Assembly: GCF_041435015.1 (NCBI RefSeq)
Contig: NZ_CP107989.1
Location: 4,216,001 to 4,280,000, forward strand
Length of the DNA stretch: 64,000 nt
Direction of reading: 5' to 3'
DNA from: Streptomyces canus
Lineage (GTDB): Bacteria > Actinomycetota > Actinomycetes > Streptomycetales > Streptomycetaceae
Shown: one piece after another, positions 24,836 to 33,816 of the stretch
How positions within the stretch are numbered: position 1 is the stretch's first letter
Layout: each line of letters opens with the position of its first letter
Translations under genes and position numbers: made by a program
The notes under the pieces: model-generated
What the model was told of the DNA's origin: nothing
What the model saw: the letters and a program-made list of their open reading frames with translations, nothing else
Databases searched by the model: none

Positions 24836-26878
24836 TTGACAACCGACACCCGCACCCGCCGTCGCGCACCGTCCGCGCAGACAGAGCGTCTTCGTCAGTA
24901 CCGGCCGGATATCCAGGGCCTGCGTGCCGTGGCCATCATGATGGTCGTCAGCATGCACTGCGGCATCCTGGACATCCACGGCGGCGTGGACGTCAGCTTC
25001 GTGCTGAGCGGCTTCCTCATCGGCGGCCAGCTCTTTGCCGAGATCGACAAGACCGGCAAGGTCTCCCTGACGAAGTTCTGGGCGCGCCGCTTCCGGCGGC
25101 TGACCCCGCCCATGGCCGTCGTCATCGTCGGTACCGCGATCCTGGCCTGGCTGTACGGCAGCCCGCTCAGGTTCCGCTCCTACATCGAGGACGGCCTCAG
25201 CGCCTCCCTCAGCTTCCTGAACTGGCGCCTGGTCGAGACCGGCACCGACTACTTCGCCAACGACGGGACGCAGTCCCCGTACCAGCACTTCTGGTCGCTG
25301 GGCATCGAGGAGCAGTTCTACCTCGCCGCCCCGATCATCCTCGTCGTGATGGTCTGGATCAGCCGCAAGATCTTCCGCAACCGTGCTCTCGTCGCGCTGT
25401 TCCTGATGGCCGCCATCGCCGGATCGTTCTCTCTGGGCTGGTCGAAGACGCCCGAGAACCAGCCGCTCGCGTACTTCGGTACCCACACCCGGATCTGGGA
25501 GATCACCTGCGGCGTCCTGCTCGCCCTCGCCGCTCCGCTCGTCTCCCGCATGAACACCGGGCTGGCCGCGGTCGTCTCGTGGCTGGGGCTCGGCACCGTG
25601 CTCGTCACCGCGATGCTCATCTCCGAGGACACGCCGCTGCCCGGCTACGCGGTGGCCGGCCCGGTCATCGGCGCCGTCATGGTCATCGCCGGCGGCTGCG
25701 CCGATCCCCGGTTCGGCGCGGAGCGGCTGCTCGACAATCCCGTCCTCGACTTCGTCGGCAACGTCAGCTACGGCTGGTACCTGACCCACTGGCCGCTTCT
25801 GGTGCTCTGGCCGTCCATCACCGACCGGGATTTCACGTTCGAGGAGCGCATGCGCGTCGTCGTCCTCTCGTTCCTGATGGCCGTCGCCCTGCACTACGCC
25901 GTGGAGCGCAGGTTCAAGAAGAACGTGTCGCTGGTGGCCCGCCCCTGGAAGGGCGTCTTCACCGGCGGGTTCACCACCGCGGGCACGGCAGGGGCGATGG
26001 TCCTGGCCACGCTCGTCCCGCTGCACCTGGCGACGTCGTCCTCGTCCAGCACGGTCGCGGCCGGGTTCACCAGCGAGGCTTCGGTCGAGGAGTCCGTGCA
26101 CCGCACAAAGCTGTCCACGGCCGTGCAGGCCACTCTGCAGGGCGCGCCCAAGAACATGGCCACCCACGGCTGCATCGACGACTTCGAGGTCCCGAAGTTC
26201 GTGATGCGCGACAGCTGTGTCGTCGGCGACCCGAAGGGCTCGAAGACGCTTGTCCTCATGGGGGACTCCCACGCCTGGCAGTGGAACGACGTCTACGACA
26301 CGATCGGCAAGGAACTCGATGTACGCGTGGTGACCATGGCGAAGGGTGGCTGCTCGCCGCAGATCTACCGCATCTTCAACCCTCAGCTGAAGCGCGAATA
26401 CACCGAGTGCGACAGCTGGCGCGAGTCGGCCTTCGCGGAGCTCGAGAAGATCCGTCCGGATGTCGTCGTCATCGCCGACCGAGCACGCGGTGAGGCGAAG
26501 CGGGACGGTGCCGAGGCCTCGTTCAAGGTGCTCAAGAAGACCGGCGCCACGCTCGTCTACATGACGGACACCCCGGAGCCCGGGCAGAACATCCCCGACT
26601 GCCTCGCCACGCACATCGACAACACCACCCTCTGCAACCGCAAGGAGTGGCAGGCGCTGGAGTACACGGACGTCCGCGCCATGGAGCGGGAAGTGGCCGA
26701 GAAGTACGGCGCGGACATCATCGACACGGCACCCGCGTTCTGCGCCGTGGACGTGTGCCCGGCGGTCATCGGCGACCAGGTCGTCTATTTCGACAACAGC
26801 CACATCACGGCGTCGTACTCGAAGACCCTGAAGCCCTTCCTCCAGCCGGCCCTGGAGAAGATCCTGGACGAGGCATAG
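24836..26878 (+). CDS. Membrane O-acyltransferase, AT3 (OafA-like) fused to SGNH domain
   Basis: The 680-residue protein starts at TTG 24836, chosen because CGGAGAG precedes it and RPDIQGLRAVA then lies near residue 25 as in homologues. Residues 25-410 form an acyltransferase-3 membrane domain of about 10-11 helices, with RPDIQGLRA and the VSMH histidine. A linker leads to a periplasm-side SGNH domain with GDSHAW (S478) and DNSH (D653, H656) as nucleophile and Asp/His dyad. Such fusions O-acetylate cell-surface polysaccharides. As last gene of the locus it is expected to acylate the product of the GT2 synthase. A bidirectional hairpin follows its stop. Confidence 0.87.
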   Translation: MTTDTRTRRRAPSAQTERLRQYRPDIQGLRAVAIMMVVSMHCGILDIHGGVDVSFVLSGFLIGGQLFAEIDKTGKVSLTKFWARRFRRLTPPMAVVIVGTAILAWLYGSPLRFRSYIEDGLSASLSFLNWRLVETGTDYFANDGTQSPYQHFWSLGIEEQFYLAAPIILVVMVWISRKIFRNRALVALFLMAAIAGSFSLGWSKTPENQPLAYFGTHTRIWEITCGVLLALAAPLVSRMNTGLAAVVSWLGLGTVLVTAMLISEDTPLPGYAVAGPVIGAVMVIAGGCADPRFGAERLLDNPVLDFVGNVSYGWYLTHWPLLVLWPSITDRDFTFEERMRVVVLSFLMAVALHYAVERRFKKNVSLVARPWKGVFTGGFTTAGTAGAMVLATLVPLHLATSSSSSTVAAGFTSEASVEESVHRTKLSTAVQATLQGAPKNMATHGCIDDFEVPKFVMRDSCVVGDPKGSKTLVLMGDSHAWQWNDVYDTIGKELDVRVVTMAKGGCSPQIYRIFNPQLKREYTECDSWRESAFAELEKIRPDVVVIADRARGEAKRDGAEASFKVLKKTGATLVYMTDTPEPGQNIPDCLATHIDNTTLCNRKEWQALEYTDVRAMEREVAEKYGADIIDTAPAFCAVDVCPAVIGDQVVYFDNSHITASYSKTLKPFLQPALEKILDEA

Positions 26879-26890
26879 TCCGCCGTCGCC

Positions 26891-26913
26891 CCCCGGCCGG
26901 CCCCCGGCCGGGG
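26891..26913. terminator. Bidirectional terminator between acyltransferase gene and truA
   Basis: CCCCGGCCGG and CCGGCCGGGG form a perfect 10-bp stem with a CCC loop, exactly between two convergent stops (26878 and 26922). Confidence 0.75.
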
Positions 26914-26921
26914 CGGACCCG

Positions 26922-27767
26922 TCACTGCCCGCGGACTCGTACCCGACGCGCCTGCCGCTGCCGCTCCGCGAGCTCCTCGTCCGCCGGATACCCGACCTCC
27001 TCCAAGGTCAGCCCATGCGGCCGTACGACATGGACGGCGCTGTCGCGGACACCCGCGTCCAGCACCTTGCGCGGCCACTCCACGCCCCGGTGTCCGTCCC
27101 CCACGAACAACAGGGCACCCACCATCGACCGCACCTGGTTGTGGCAGAAGGCATCGGCCCGGACCTCGATCTCGACGACCCCGTCCGCCCGCCGCCGCAC
27201 CCCGAAGTCGAGGATCTCGCGGATCGTCGTCGCTCCCTCACGCTTCTTCGCGTACGCCGCGAAGTCGTGCTCCCCGACGAGGGACTTGGCGGCGGCGTCC
27301 ATGGCGGCGACGTCCAACTCCCAGTCGTGCCACAGCACATGGTTGCGCAGCAGCGGATCCACGCCACCGGGCCGGTCCCCCACCCGGTAGACGTACCGCC
27401 GCCACAGAGCGGCGAAGCGCGCGTTGAACCCCGCCGGCGCCTCGGTGAGACTCCACACCCGCACATCCTTCGGCAACCGCCCCGCCAGCCGCTTCAGCAG
27501 CTTCTCCCGATGTTCCCCCCACAGCCCCTCGGGCAGATCCACGTGCGCCACCTGCCCCCGCGCGTGCACCCCGGCGTCCGTCCGACCGGCCACGGTCAGT
27601 TCGTACGTCACGTCCTTCGACCGCGTCACCGTCCGCAGCGCGTCCTCGATCTCACCCTGCACGGTCCGCCGTCCCCCGGCCTGCTTGGCCCATCCGGAGA
27701 ACTCGGTTCCGTCGTAGGAGAGGTCGAGGCGGACACGGACGTCACCGGGCTGTACTTCGTCGCTCAC
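26922..27767 (-). CDS. truA: tRNA pseudouridine(38-40) synthase
   Basis: TruA isomerises uridines 38-40 in the anticodon arm of many tRNAs. The 281-residue protein has the active-site motif GRTDAGVHA with catalytic D64, plus YDGTEFSGW near the N-terminus and [11 protein letters not shown] in the C-terminal half. The start is the GTG at 27767. Lengths and order match the actinomycete rplQ-truA neighbourhood, though here a secreted-protein gene lies between rplQ and truA with a hairpin before truA, so truA probably has its own promoter. Confidence 0.96.
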   Translation of the reverse strand: MSDEVQPGDVRVRLDLSYDGTEFSGWAKQAGGRRTVQGEIEDALRTVTRSKDVTYELTVAGRTDAGVHARGQVAHVDLPEGLWGEHREKLLKRLAGRLPKDVRVWSLTEAPAGFNARFAALWRRYVYRVGDRPGGVDPLLRNHVLWHDWELDVAAMDAAAKSLVGEHDFAAYAKKREGATTIREILDFGVRRRADGVVEIEVRADAFCHNQVRSMVGALLFVGDGHRGVEWPRKVLDAGVRDSAVHVVRPHGLTLEEVGYPADEELAERQRQARRVRVRGQ

Positions 27768-27792
27768 CCCTGGATCCTCTCAGGAACGCGAG

Positions 27793-27820
27793 ACGGGCCC
27801 GCCCCGAGGGGCGGACCCGT
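27793..27820 (-). terminator. Terminator after the secreted-protein gene
   Basis: ACGGGCCCGCCCC and GGGGCGGACCCGT form a 13-bp stem with one mismatch and a GA-type loop, 21 bases past the stop at 27841. Confidence 0.7.
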
Positions 27821-27840
27821 ACGACCGAAGCCGTCGACGG

Positions 27841-29262
27841 TCAGGACTTGCCCCTCGGGTTCAGCACGATCCGGCCGGCGTCGTTCGCCGGATTGCCCTC
27901 GTTCGGCATCGTGTACGCGAAGAACGCGCGGCCTGTGGCGTTCTTGATCACCTCGTCGACGCGGAGGCCGAAGGTGAAGGTGCGGGAGGCGTCCTCCAGG
28001 ATCGGTGTGTCGATGTTGCAGAGGTAGTCGCCCTTGGCGCCCTCCAAGTCGGCGGCCCAGCAGGCCTCGGGCGCCGTGGTGGTCGTGGTCCCCGGGGGAA
28101 GGTCCACCCAGAAGGAGATCGGCTCACCGCCGGAGCGGAGCAGGGCCAGCCAGGCGGGGCCGTGGTTGGCGAAGCCGATGTCCACCGACACCGTCTGCCC
28201 CTTGCGGGCCCGCAGCCGCTCACCGGTCAGGTCGAGGTCGAAGGTGTTCTTCGTCGGGAAGTCCGTCTCCGCGTACTGCGTGTAGTCCGCCGGATCGGCG
28301 TCCGGCAGCCGCACCAGCCCCAGCTCCGGCCCGGCACCCTGCTGGTGGTCGCCCTCGGCCAGCAGGTCCGCCACCTGGTCGGCGGGCACCGCGTTGAAGG
28401 TGTAGTACATCGAGTCGTAGAGCGCGAAGCCGGCCGTCCCGATCGGGAAGGGGGCACTCAGCCCGTAGGCCGCCCCCGCGGCGAACTCGCTGTCGAAGAC
28501 GCACAGTGCCGTGGAACGCCCGCGCAGATCGTCGGGGTCACGCGGGTCGTACCAGCAGTTGCCGAAGGTGCTCGGGAAGGAGAGGCCCCGGGTGCCGGAG
28601 ACCCGCAGCACGACGCCCTTGCCGCCCAGACCGCCCTGGTTGCGGAAGCTCAGCGGTGCCTGGAAGGTGTCGCCGGCCCGGAAGCCCTCCGGCTCGGCCA
28701 GCTGCTTCATCCGCAGCTCGGGGCCGCCGACCAGTACGTCCACCGTGTGCCCGGTGAAGGCCAGGCCCTCGCCCGCGGCGGTGACGGAGATGGTGCCGAA
28801 GTCGCCCGCGGCGCTCTCGTCGGTCACGTCGAGACGGATGCCACCGAGGTCGTTGTAGTCCTGGCCGGCGTAGATCTCGGAACGTCTGCAGGTGGCGACC
28901 ATGCCGTCGACGGAGCAGCCCTGCCGGCGGCCGAGGCTCGAGAAGTCCACCGCGGCGACACCGGCCAGGGAGCGCGCGTCCACGGTGACCGTGTACTCGC
29001 CGTTGTGGATCGGCCAGATGATTCCGTCATCGTCCGGTACGGCCTCGCCGGGCGCCCGGAGTCCGAGTTCGATCTGCGGCTCGCCAGGCTCACCTGGTTC
29101 GCCGGACTCCGGTTGCAGCGAGAGGTTCACGCTGTCGGGCCCGACGACGGACACCGGCAGTAATTCCTCCTGGGCGCTGGCCGGAGCGGCGAGCGCCGTA
29201 CCGGCCAGCGCGGCCAGCGCGAAGGCGGAGATGGTGCGCCGCACAGCGGCAAGAGACGTCAT
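27841..29262 (-). CDS. Secreted protein of unknown function with collagen-like GEP repeats
   Basis: The 473-residue protein has a classical signal peptide ending APASA, with cleavage before QEE. A short GEPGEPGEP stretch follows near residue 55, then beta-rich domains that look like repeats of conserved adhesin or Ig-like folds (for example GEYTVTVDA, GGIRLDVTDES, TVSVDIGFANHGPAW). Four to six Cys are spread through it. There is no sortase motif or C-terminal anchor, so I expect it to be released. The start at 29262 follows a GGGGG run and gives the signal peptide; the frame is open further upstream. It is not recognised as a named family. It lies between truA and rplQ with hairpins on both sides. 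Confidence 0.72.
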   Translation of the reverse strand: MTSLAAVRRTISAFALAALAGTALAAPASAQEELLPVSVVGPDSVNLSLQPESGEPGEPGEPQIELGLRAPGEAVPDDDGIIWPIHNGEYTVTVDARSLAGVAAVDFSSLGRRQGCSVDGMVATCRRSEIYAGQDYNDLGGIRLDVTDESAAGDFGTISVTAAGEGLAFTGHTVDVLVGGPELRMKQLAEPEGFRAGDTFQAPLSFRNQGGLGGKGVVLRVSGTRGLSFPSTFGNCWYDPRDPDDLRGRSTALCVFDSEFAAGAAYGLSAPFPIGTAGFALYDSMYYTFNAVPADQVADLLAEGDHQQGAGPELGLVRLPDADPADYTQYAETDFPTKNTFDLDLTGERLRARKGQTVSVDIGFANHGPAWLALLRSGGEPISFWVDLPPGTTTTTAPEACWAADLEGAKGDYLCNIDTPILEDASRTFTFGLRVDEVIKNATGRAFFAYTMPNEGNPANDAGRIVLNPRGKS

Positions 29263-29370
29263 GGGACCCCCGTAAGTCAGACATCTGGCGCGCCTCCCGG
29301 ATCGGCGACGCGTATGCATGACCTGTGAGCCCGCTGTGAGGTTGCCCTCCCTCGCCCCCGCACAACGCGA

Positions 29371-29400
29371 ACGGGCCCACCCCGAAAGGGGCAGGCCCGT
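29371..29400 (-). terminator. Terminator of the rpoA-rplQ transcript
   Basis: ACGGGCC and GGCCCGT enclose a CCCCGAAAGGGG inner helix, a long GC stem 15 bases after the rplQ stop. Confidence 0.75.
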
Positions 29401-29415
29401 CACAACGCGAGAGCG

Positions 29416-29937
29416 TCAGGCGTCCTTGGACTCCTCGGCCGGAGCCTCGGCGGCGTCCTCGGCCTCGTCGGCCTTGGTCGTGTCGACCTTGGTCTCCTCG
29501 GCAGCCGGAGCGGCCTCGGCGTCCTTCGCGGCACGCTTGGTGGCGGCCTCGGCCTCACCGGTCGCAGCCTGCGCGACCGTCAGCGCCTCGACCAGCTCGA
29601 TGACAGCCATGGGCGCGTTGTCGCCACGACGGTTACCGATCTTGGTGATGCGGGTGTAGCCACCGGGGCGGTTCTCGTAGCGCGGGCCGATCTCGGTGAA
29701 GAGCGTGTGGACGACGCTCTTGTCCGTGATCACCTGAAGCACCTGACGGCGGTTGTGAAGGTCGCCCTTCTTGCCCTTGGTGATCAGACGCTCGGCGTAC
29801 GGACGCAGCTTGCGCGCCTTCGCCTCGGTGGTGGTGATACGGCCGTGCTCGAAGAGGCTCTTCGCGAGGTTCGCGAGGAGCAGCTTCTCGTGCGCGGCGC
29901 TGCCGCCCAGACGGGCACCCTTGGTGGGCTTCGGCAT
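29416..29937 (-). CDS. rplQ: 50S ribosomal protein L17
   Basis: L17 lies near the exit tunnel of the large subunit. The first 120 residues carry the conserved [19 protein letters not shown] and NRPGGYTRI blocks. The protein is 173 residues because of an Ala/Glu/Lys-rich tail from about residue 125 that most bacterial L17 proteins (about 120 residues) lack but Streptomyces homologues share. It follows rpoA, the classic alpha-operon end, but is separated here by 162 bases containing a dispersed repeat. Confidence 0.97.
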   Translation of the reverse strand: MPKPTKGARLGGSAAHEKLLLANLAKSLFEHGRITTTEAKARKLRPYAERLITKGKKGDLHNRRQVLQVITDKSVVHTLFTEIGPRYENRPGGYTRITKIGNRRGDNAPMAVIELVEALTVAQAATGEAEAATKRAAKDAEAAPAAEETKVDTTKADEAEDAAEAPAEESKDA

Positions 29938-30019
29938 GGTGTCTCTCCTAGGTGTCTGCCCCGGCCGTATCAGGTACCGAGGTCAGTATCCGAGCGAGCG
30001 GATTGCTCGTCGGAGACCC

Positions 30020-30075
30020 GCGCCCCAAAGGGGCGCGGGGAACTGCGCGACCAGCCACAACGGCCCCGCAGCCAA
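30020..30075. repeat. Dispersed GGGCGCGGGGAACTGCGCGA repeat, copy 2, with hairpin
   Basis: GCGCCCC-AAA-GGGGCGC (30020-30036) is a 7-bp hairpin leading into GGGGAACTGCGCGACCAGCC, almost identical to the copy after the DUF389 gene at 15010. It lies between rpoA and rplQ in the orientation of the transcript, where it may cause partial termination. Confidence 0.65.
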
Positions 30076-30099
30076 GGACCGGCAGTCGGTCCCGAGCTC

Positions 30100-31122
30100 T
30101 TAGTACTGCTCGGTCTCGACGAACCCGGCGTCTGCATCGTCGTCCGCGCCGAAGGCATCCGCGGCGGCGGTCGGGTCGAATCCGGGCGGGCTGTCCTTCA
30201 GGGCCAGGCCCATGCCGGCCAGCTTCGCCTTGACCTCGTCGATGGACTTCGCACCGAAGTTGCGGATGTCCAGGAGGTCGGCCTCGGAGCGGGCGACGAG
30301 CTCACCCACGGAGTGGATGCCCTCACGCTTGAGGCAGTTGTACGACCGAACGGTGAGCTCGAGCTCCTCGATCGGCAGGGCGAGATCAGCGGCAAGGGCG
30401 GCGTCCGTGGGGGACGGGCCCATGTCGATGCCCTCGGCGTCGATGTTCAGCTCGCGGGCGAGACCGAACAGCTCGACCAGGGTCTTACCGGCGGAGGCCA
30501 TGGCGTCACGGGGACGCATCGCCTGCTTGGTCTCGACGTCGACGATCAGCTTGTCGAAGTCGGTGCGCTGCTCGACACGGGTCGCCTCGACCTTGTACGT
30601 GACCTTCAGCACGGGGCTGTAGATGGAGTCGACCGGGATACGGCCGATCTCCTGGCCCACCTGCTTGTTCTGCACGGCGGAGACGTAACCGCGGCCACGC
30701 TCGACCGTGAGCTCCATCTCCAGCTTGCCCTTGCCGTTGAGCGTGGCGAGGACCAGGTCGGGGTTGTGCACCTCGACACCGGCCGGGGGCGCGATGTCGG
30801 CGGCGGTGACCAGACCCGGGCCCTGCTTGCGCAGGTACATCACGACCGGCTCGTCGTGCTCCGAGGAGACGACCAGCTGCTTGATGTTGAGGATCAGGTC
30901 GGTGACGTCCTCCTTGACGCCCGGCACGGTGGTGAACTCGTGCAGAACGCCGTCGATGCGGATGCTGGTGACAGCAGCGCCGGGGATCGACGAGAGGAGG
31001 GTGCGGCGGAGGGAGTTGCCGAGGGTGTAGCCGAAGCCCGGCTCCAGCGGCTCGATCACGAACCGGGAGCGGAATTCGTCGACGACCTCTTCGGTCAGTG
31101 ACGGACGCTGAGCGATCAGCAT
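30100..31122 (-). CDS. rpoA: DNA-directed RNA polymerase subunit alpha
   Basis: The alpha subunit nucleates RNA polymerase assembly through its N-terminal domain and contacts UP elements and activators through its C-terminal domain. The 340-residue protein has the N-terminal domain to about residue 235, with [20 protein letters not shown]. After a linker comes the C-terminal domain with [17 protein letters not shown]. The tail is acidic ([15 protein letters not shown]). The start at 31122 gives MLIAQRPSL, typical of streptomycetes. rpsD, present between rpsK and rpoA in many bacteria, is absent, which is a streptomycete trait. Confidence 0.98.
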   Translation of the reverse strand: MLIAQRPSLTEEVVDEFRSRFVIEPLEPGFGYTLGNSLRRTLLSSIPGAAVTSIRIDGVLHEFTTVPGVKEDVTDLILNIKQLVVSSEHDEPVVMYLRKQGPGLVTAADIAPPAGVEVHNPDLVLATLNGKGKLEMELTVERGRGYVSAVQNKQVGQEIGRIPVDSIYSPVLKVTYKVEATRVEQRTDFDKLIVDVETKQAMRPRDAMASAGKTLVELFGLARELNIDAEGIDMGPSPTDAALAADLALPIEELELTVRSYNCLKREGIHSVGELVARSEADLLDIRNFGAKSIDEVKAKLAGMGLALKDSPPGFDPTAAADAFGADDDADAGFVETEQY

Positions 31123-31210
31123 GTGTGGATCAGATCCTTCTTTCGTGGACGCCCGCTATTTGACGCCCGACGGACCGCACCCGGTGAAGAGTGCGGGTAC
31201 TGCAAGGGTA

Positions 31211-31244
31211 CGGGCGGCACCGCCCCGAAGAGCCGTACCGCCCG
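31211..31244 (-). promoter_or_regulatory. Hairpin between rpsK and rpoA
   Basis: CGGGCGGCAC and GTACCGCCCG form a 10-bp stem with one mismatch. It could attenuate transcription into rpoA or be a processing site. Confidence 0.45.
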
Positions 31245-31265
31245 CAACCTCAAGACAACCTGGCC

Positions 31266-31670
31266 TCAGACGCGGCGGCGCTTGGGCGGACGGCAGCCGT
31301 TGTGCGGAGTGGGCGTGACGTCCTGGATCGAGCCGACCTCGAGGCCGGTGGCCTGGAGGGAGCGGATCGCGGTCTCACGGCCGGAGCCGGGACCCTTGAC
31401 GAACACGTCCACCTTGCGCATGCCGTGCTCCTGCGCGCGGCGGGCGGCCGACTCGGCGGCCATCTGCGCGGCGAAGGGGGTGGACTTGCGCGAGCCCTTG
31501 AAGCCGACGTGGCCGGCGGAGGCCCAGGAGATCACGTTGCCCGAGGGGTCCGTGATCGAGACGATCGTGTTGTTGAACGTGCTCTTGATGTGCGCGTGGC
31601 CGTGAGCGACGTTCTTCTTTTCCTTGCGGCGCACCTTCTTGGCAGCGCCCTGACGACCCTTGGGGGGCAT
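31266..31670 (-). CDS. rpsK: 30S ribosomal protein S11
   Basis: S11 is a platform protein next to the E site. The 134-residue sequence has a basic start ([20 protein letters not shown]), then [15 protein letters not shown] and the end block [18 protein letters not shown] found in nearly all bacterial S11. It sits 69 bases downstream of rpsM in the alpha operon. The 143-base gap to rpoA contains a hairpin. Confidence 0.98.
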   Translation of the reverse strand: MPPKGRQGAAKKVRRKEKKNVAHGHAHIKSTFNNTIVSITDPSGNVISWASAGHVGFKGSRKSTPFAAQMAAESAARRAQEHGMRKVDVFVKGPGSGRETAIRSLQATGLEVGSIQDVTPTPHNGCRPPKRRRV

Positions 31671-31739
31671 CTACTTCTCCTACGGGGAGGTGGTCGGTCC
31701 TACAGCGAAGACCGCTGATGAAGCGTTGTCCGCTGAGGA

Positions 31740-32120
31740 CTACTTCTTGCCCGGCTTCTTCTTGCCGGCGATGGCGCGACGCGGGCCCTTGCGGGTACGA
31801 GCGTTCGTGCTGGTGCGCTGACCACGGACGGGCAGACCACGGCGGTGCCGCAGACCCTGGTAGCAGCCGATCTCGACCTTGCGGCGGATGTCGGCCTGGA
31901 TCTCGCGACGGAGGTCACCCTCGGTCTTGATGTTGTTGTCGACGTACTCACGAATCGCGACGAGCTGCTCCTCGGAGAGGTCGCGAACGCGGGTGTTCGG
32001 GTCGATGCCGGTCTCGGCCAGCGTGAGCTGGGACAGCGTGCGGCCGATACCGAACACGTAGGTCAGGGCGACCTCCACGCGCTTTTCGCGCGGGATGTCA
32101 ACACCGGAAACGCGTGCCAT
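31740..32120 (-). CDS. rpsM: 30S ribosomal protein S13
   Basis: S13 forms subunit bridges B1a/B1b and touches P-site tRNA through its basic tail ([16 protein letters not shown] here). The N-terminal block [21 protein letters not shown] and the [13 protein letters not shown] motif are standard. At 126 residues it is of normal length. It is preceded by a 184-base gap with two small hairpins, possibly a regulatory leader. Confidence 0.98.
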   Translation of the reverse strand: MARVSGVDIPREKRVEVALTYVFGIGRTLSQLTLAETGIDPNTRVRDLSEEQLVAIREYVDNNIKTEGDLRREIQADIRRKVEIGCYQGLRHRRGLPVRGQRTSTNARTRKGPRRAIAGKKKPGKK

Positions 32121-32304
32121 TCAATGGCTCCTGGTGATCTTCGGAGGTCTTCCGCAGAACCGGCTCCCAGCCGCCGTACCAGGTACGAACTGGGTCCCCG
32201 GCCTCCGAACCGGGGGTGTCAGACGAAACACGTCTGGGCTCTGCGTATGAACTGTTCAACTTGCGTCGCGCGAAACTCTGCGAGAGCAGAGGGTCGGTCG
32301 TGCG
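32121..32304 (-). promoter_or_regulatory. rpmJ-rpsM intergenic leader with stem-loops
   Basis: This gap in an otherwise tight cluster contains CCCCGG-(8)-CCGGGG near 32196 and CAGACG-(5)-CGTCTG near 32222. It contains no gene. It may hold a site for feedback by a ribosomal protein; that is inference. Confidence 0.35.
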
Positions 32305-32418
32305 TCAGCCCTGGCGCTGCTTGTGGCGCGGGTTCTCGCAAATGACCATGACCCGACCGTGACGGCGGATCACCCTGCACTTGTCGCAGATCTTCTTGAC
32401 GCTCGGCTTGACCTTCAT
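32305..32418 (-). CDS. rpmJ: 50S ribosomal protein L36, zinc-binding form
   Basis: The 37-residue protein [14 protein letters not shown]... carries C11, C14, C27 and H32, the zinc ribbon of the C+ form of L36. L36 packs between 23S rRNA domains in the large subunit. Streptomycetes often also encode a zinc-free paralogue elsewhere, controlled by Zur. The stop lies 184 bases before rpsM and the start 59 bases after infA, in the usual infA-rpmJ-rpsM order. It is shorter than common ORF-length cut-offs. Confidence 0.97.
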   Translation of the reverse strand: MKVKPSVKKICDKCRVIRRHGRVMVICENPRHKQRQG

Positions 32419-32477
32419 GGGATTGAGGTTCTCCGGGTCAGTGCCACCACCCCGCCGCAGCGGGATGCGGGCAAGAT

Positions 32478-32699
32478 CTACTTGTACCGGTAGACGATCC
32501 GGCCACGCGTCAGGTCGTACGGAGACAGCTCCACCACGACCCGGTCGTCAGGGAGGATACGGATGTAGTGCATACGCATCTTTCCGCTGATGTGAGCCAG
32601 GACCTGGTGGCCGTTCTGGAGCTCGACCTTGAACATGGCGTTCGGAAGAGACTCGACGACAGTGCCCTCGATCTCGATGGCACCTTGCTTCTTGGCCAC
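32478..32699 (-). CDS. infA: Translation initiation factor IF-1
   Basis: IF-1 occupies the A site of the 30S subunit during initiation. The 73-residue single OB/S1 domain reads [20 protein letters not shown] and ends GRIVYRYK, identical in pattern to other actinomycete IF-1. The GTG at 32699 is the start; the frame to 32768 has unrelated residues. A possible promoter (TAGACT at 32799-32794) lies between map and infA. Confidence 0.97.
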   Translation of the reverse strand: MAKKQGAIEIEGTVVESLPNAMFKVELQNGHQVLAHISGKMRMHYIRILPDDRVVVELSPYDLTRGRIVYRYK

Positions 32700-32853
32700 G
32701 CTTCGCCCTTCGAATCGACTACCTTGATCGACTCTCCCGCCTTTCCCCTGAGGGGCGCATGCGGACATGCGGGTGCACGAGAGCCGACGAGTCAGTCTAC
32801 GTCAGGCCACTCCGAAACACGAATCGAGGAAGGATGCCCCGGAACGGAGATCA

Positions 32854-33690
32854 TTAAGCGAGCGGGTCGGGAGCGGCCGTGACCCCGTGCTCCGCCAGCT
32901 TCGCCCTGCCCCCGTCGGGAGCCGTGAGAACCAGCGGCCCCTCGTCCGTCAGCGCCACCGAGTGCTCCCAGTGGGACGACCACGTGCCGTCCGTCGTGAT
33001 GACCGTCCAGTCGTCCGACAGGACCTCTGTCCTCGGCGTGCCCAGGGACACCATCGGCTCGATCGCCAGGCAGAACCCGGTGACCAGCTTCGGCCCCTTC
33101 CCCCGGCGCCGGTCGACGTAGTTCAGCAGGTGCGGGTCCATGTGCATCTCGGTGCCGATGCCGTGACCGCCGTAGTCCTCGATGATCCCGTAGCGACCGC
33201 CGCCCGGCTTCGGCTGGCGGCGGATGTACGTCTCGATGGCCCGGGAGACGTCGATGAGCCGGTTGCCCTGCTTCATCGCCGCGATGCCGGCCCACATGGA
33301 CTCCTCGGTCACCCGCGAGAGCTCGAGGAGCTCCGGGGCGTGGCCCGAGCCCACGAAGGCCGTGTAGGCCGCGTCACCGTGCCAGCCGTCGATGATCGCG
33401 CCGCAGTCGATGGAGATGATGTCGCCGTCCTTGAGGACGACCTCGTCGGACGGGATGCCGTGGACGACGACCTCGTTCACGGAGGTGCAGATCGTCGCCG
33501 GGAAACCGCCGTACCCCAGGAAGTTCGGCTTCGCGTCGTGCTCCGCGAGCACCTTGCGCGCGACCTGGTCGAGGTCCCTGGTCGTGGCCCCGGGCACCGC
33601 GGCCTCTCGGGTCGCCGCGTGGATGGCGGCGACGACCAGTCCCGCCTCGCGCATCTTGGCGATCTGCTCGGGGGTCTTGATCTGCACCAT
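32854..33690 (-). CDS. map: Type I methionine aminopeptidase
   Basis: It removes the initiator Met from nascent proteins. The 278-residue protein shows the metal-ligand landmarks ISIDCG, WHGDAAYTAF, GGHGIGTEMH, CLAIEPM and HWEHSVALT in order. It starts at the ATG at 33690 (MVQIKTPEQIAKMREAG); the frame continues to 33762 without similarity. It lies 126 bases after adk, and a hairpin in the gap suggests a separate or attenuated transcript from secY-adk. Streptomycetes carry further map paralogues elsewhere. Confidence 0.97.
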   Translation of the reverse strand: MVQIKTPEQIAKMREAGLVVAAIHAATREAAVPGATTRDLDQVARKVLAEHDAKPNFLGYGGFPATICTSVNEVVVHGIPSDEVVLKDGDIISIDCGAIIDGWHGDAAYTAFVGSGHAPELLELSRVTEESMWAGIAAMKQGNRLIDVSRAIETYIRRQPKPGGGRYGIIEDYGGHGIGTEMHMDPHLLNYVDRRRGKGPKLVTGFCLAIEPMVSLGTPRTEVLSDDWTVITTDGTWSSHWEHSVALTDEGPLVLTAPDGGRAKLAEHGVTAAPDPLA

Positions 33691-33764
33691 GCGGCGGGAG
33701 CCTTTCTGAAACCGGGGAAACCTGGCAGGGGACGAGTGCTTCAACGATACGTGCACCCACACAG

Positions 33765-33798
33765 CAGCCGCGGCCCCCTCGGAAGGGAACCGCGGCTG
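33765..33798 (-). terminator. Hairpin between adk and map
   Basis: CAGCCGCGG and CCGCGGCTG form a 9-bp stem with CCCT/AGGG pairing inside, 19 bases beyond the adk stop. Likely end or attenuator of the secY-adk transcript. Confidence 0.65.
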
Positions 33799-33816
33799 TC
33801 GTACTCGGAAAAACCG

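Noticed and set aside
24230..26803. Long minus-strand frame opposite the pyrophosphorylase and acyltransferase genes
   Set aside because: Low-complexity shadow; the plus-strand frames have clear motifs.
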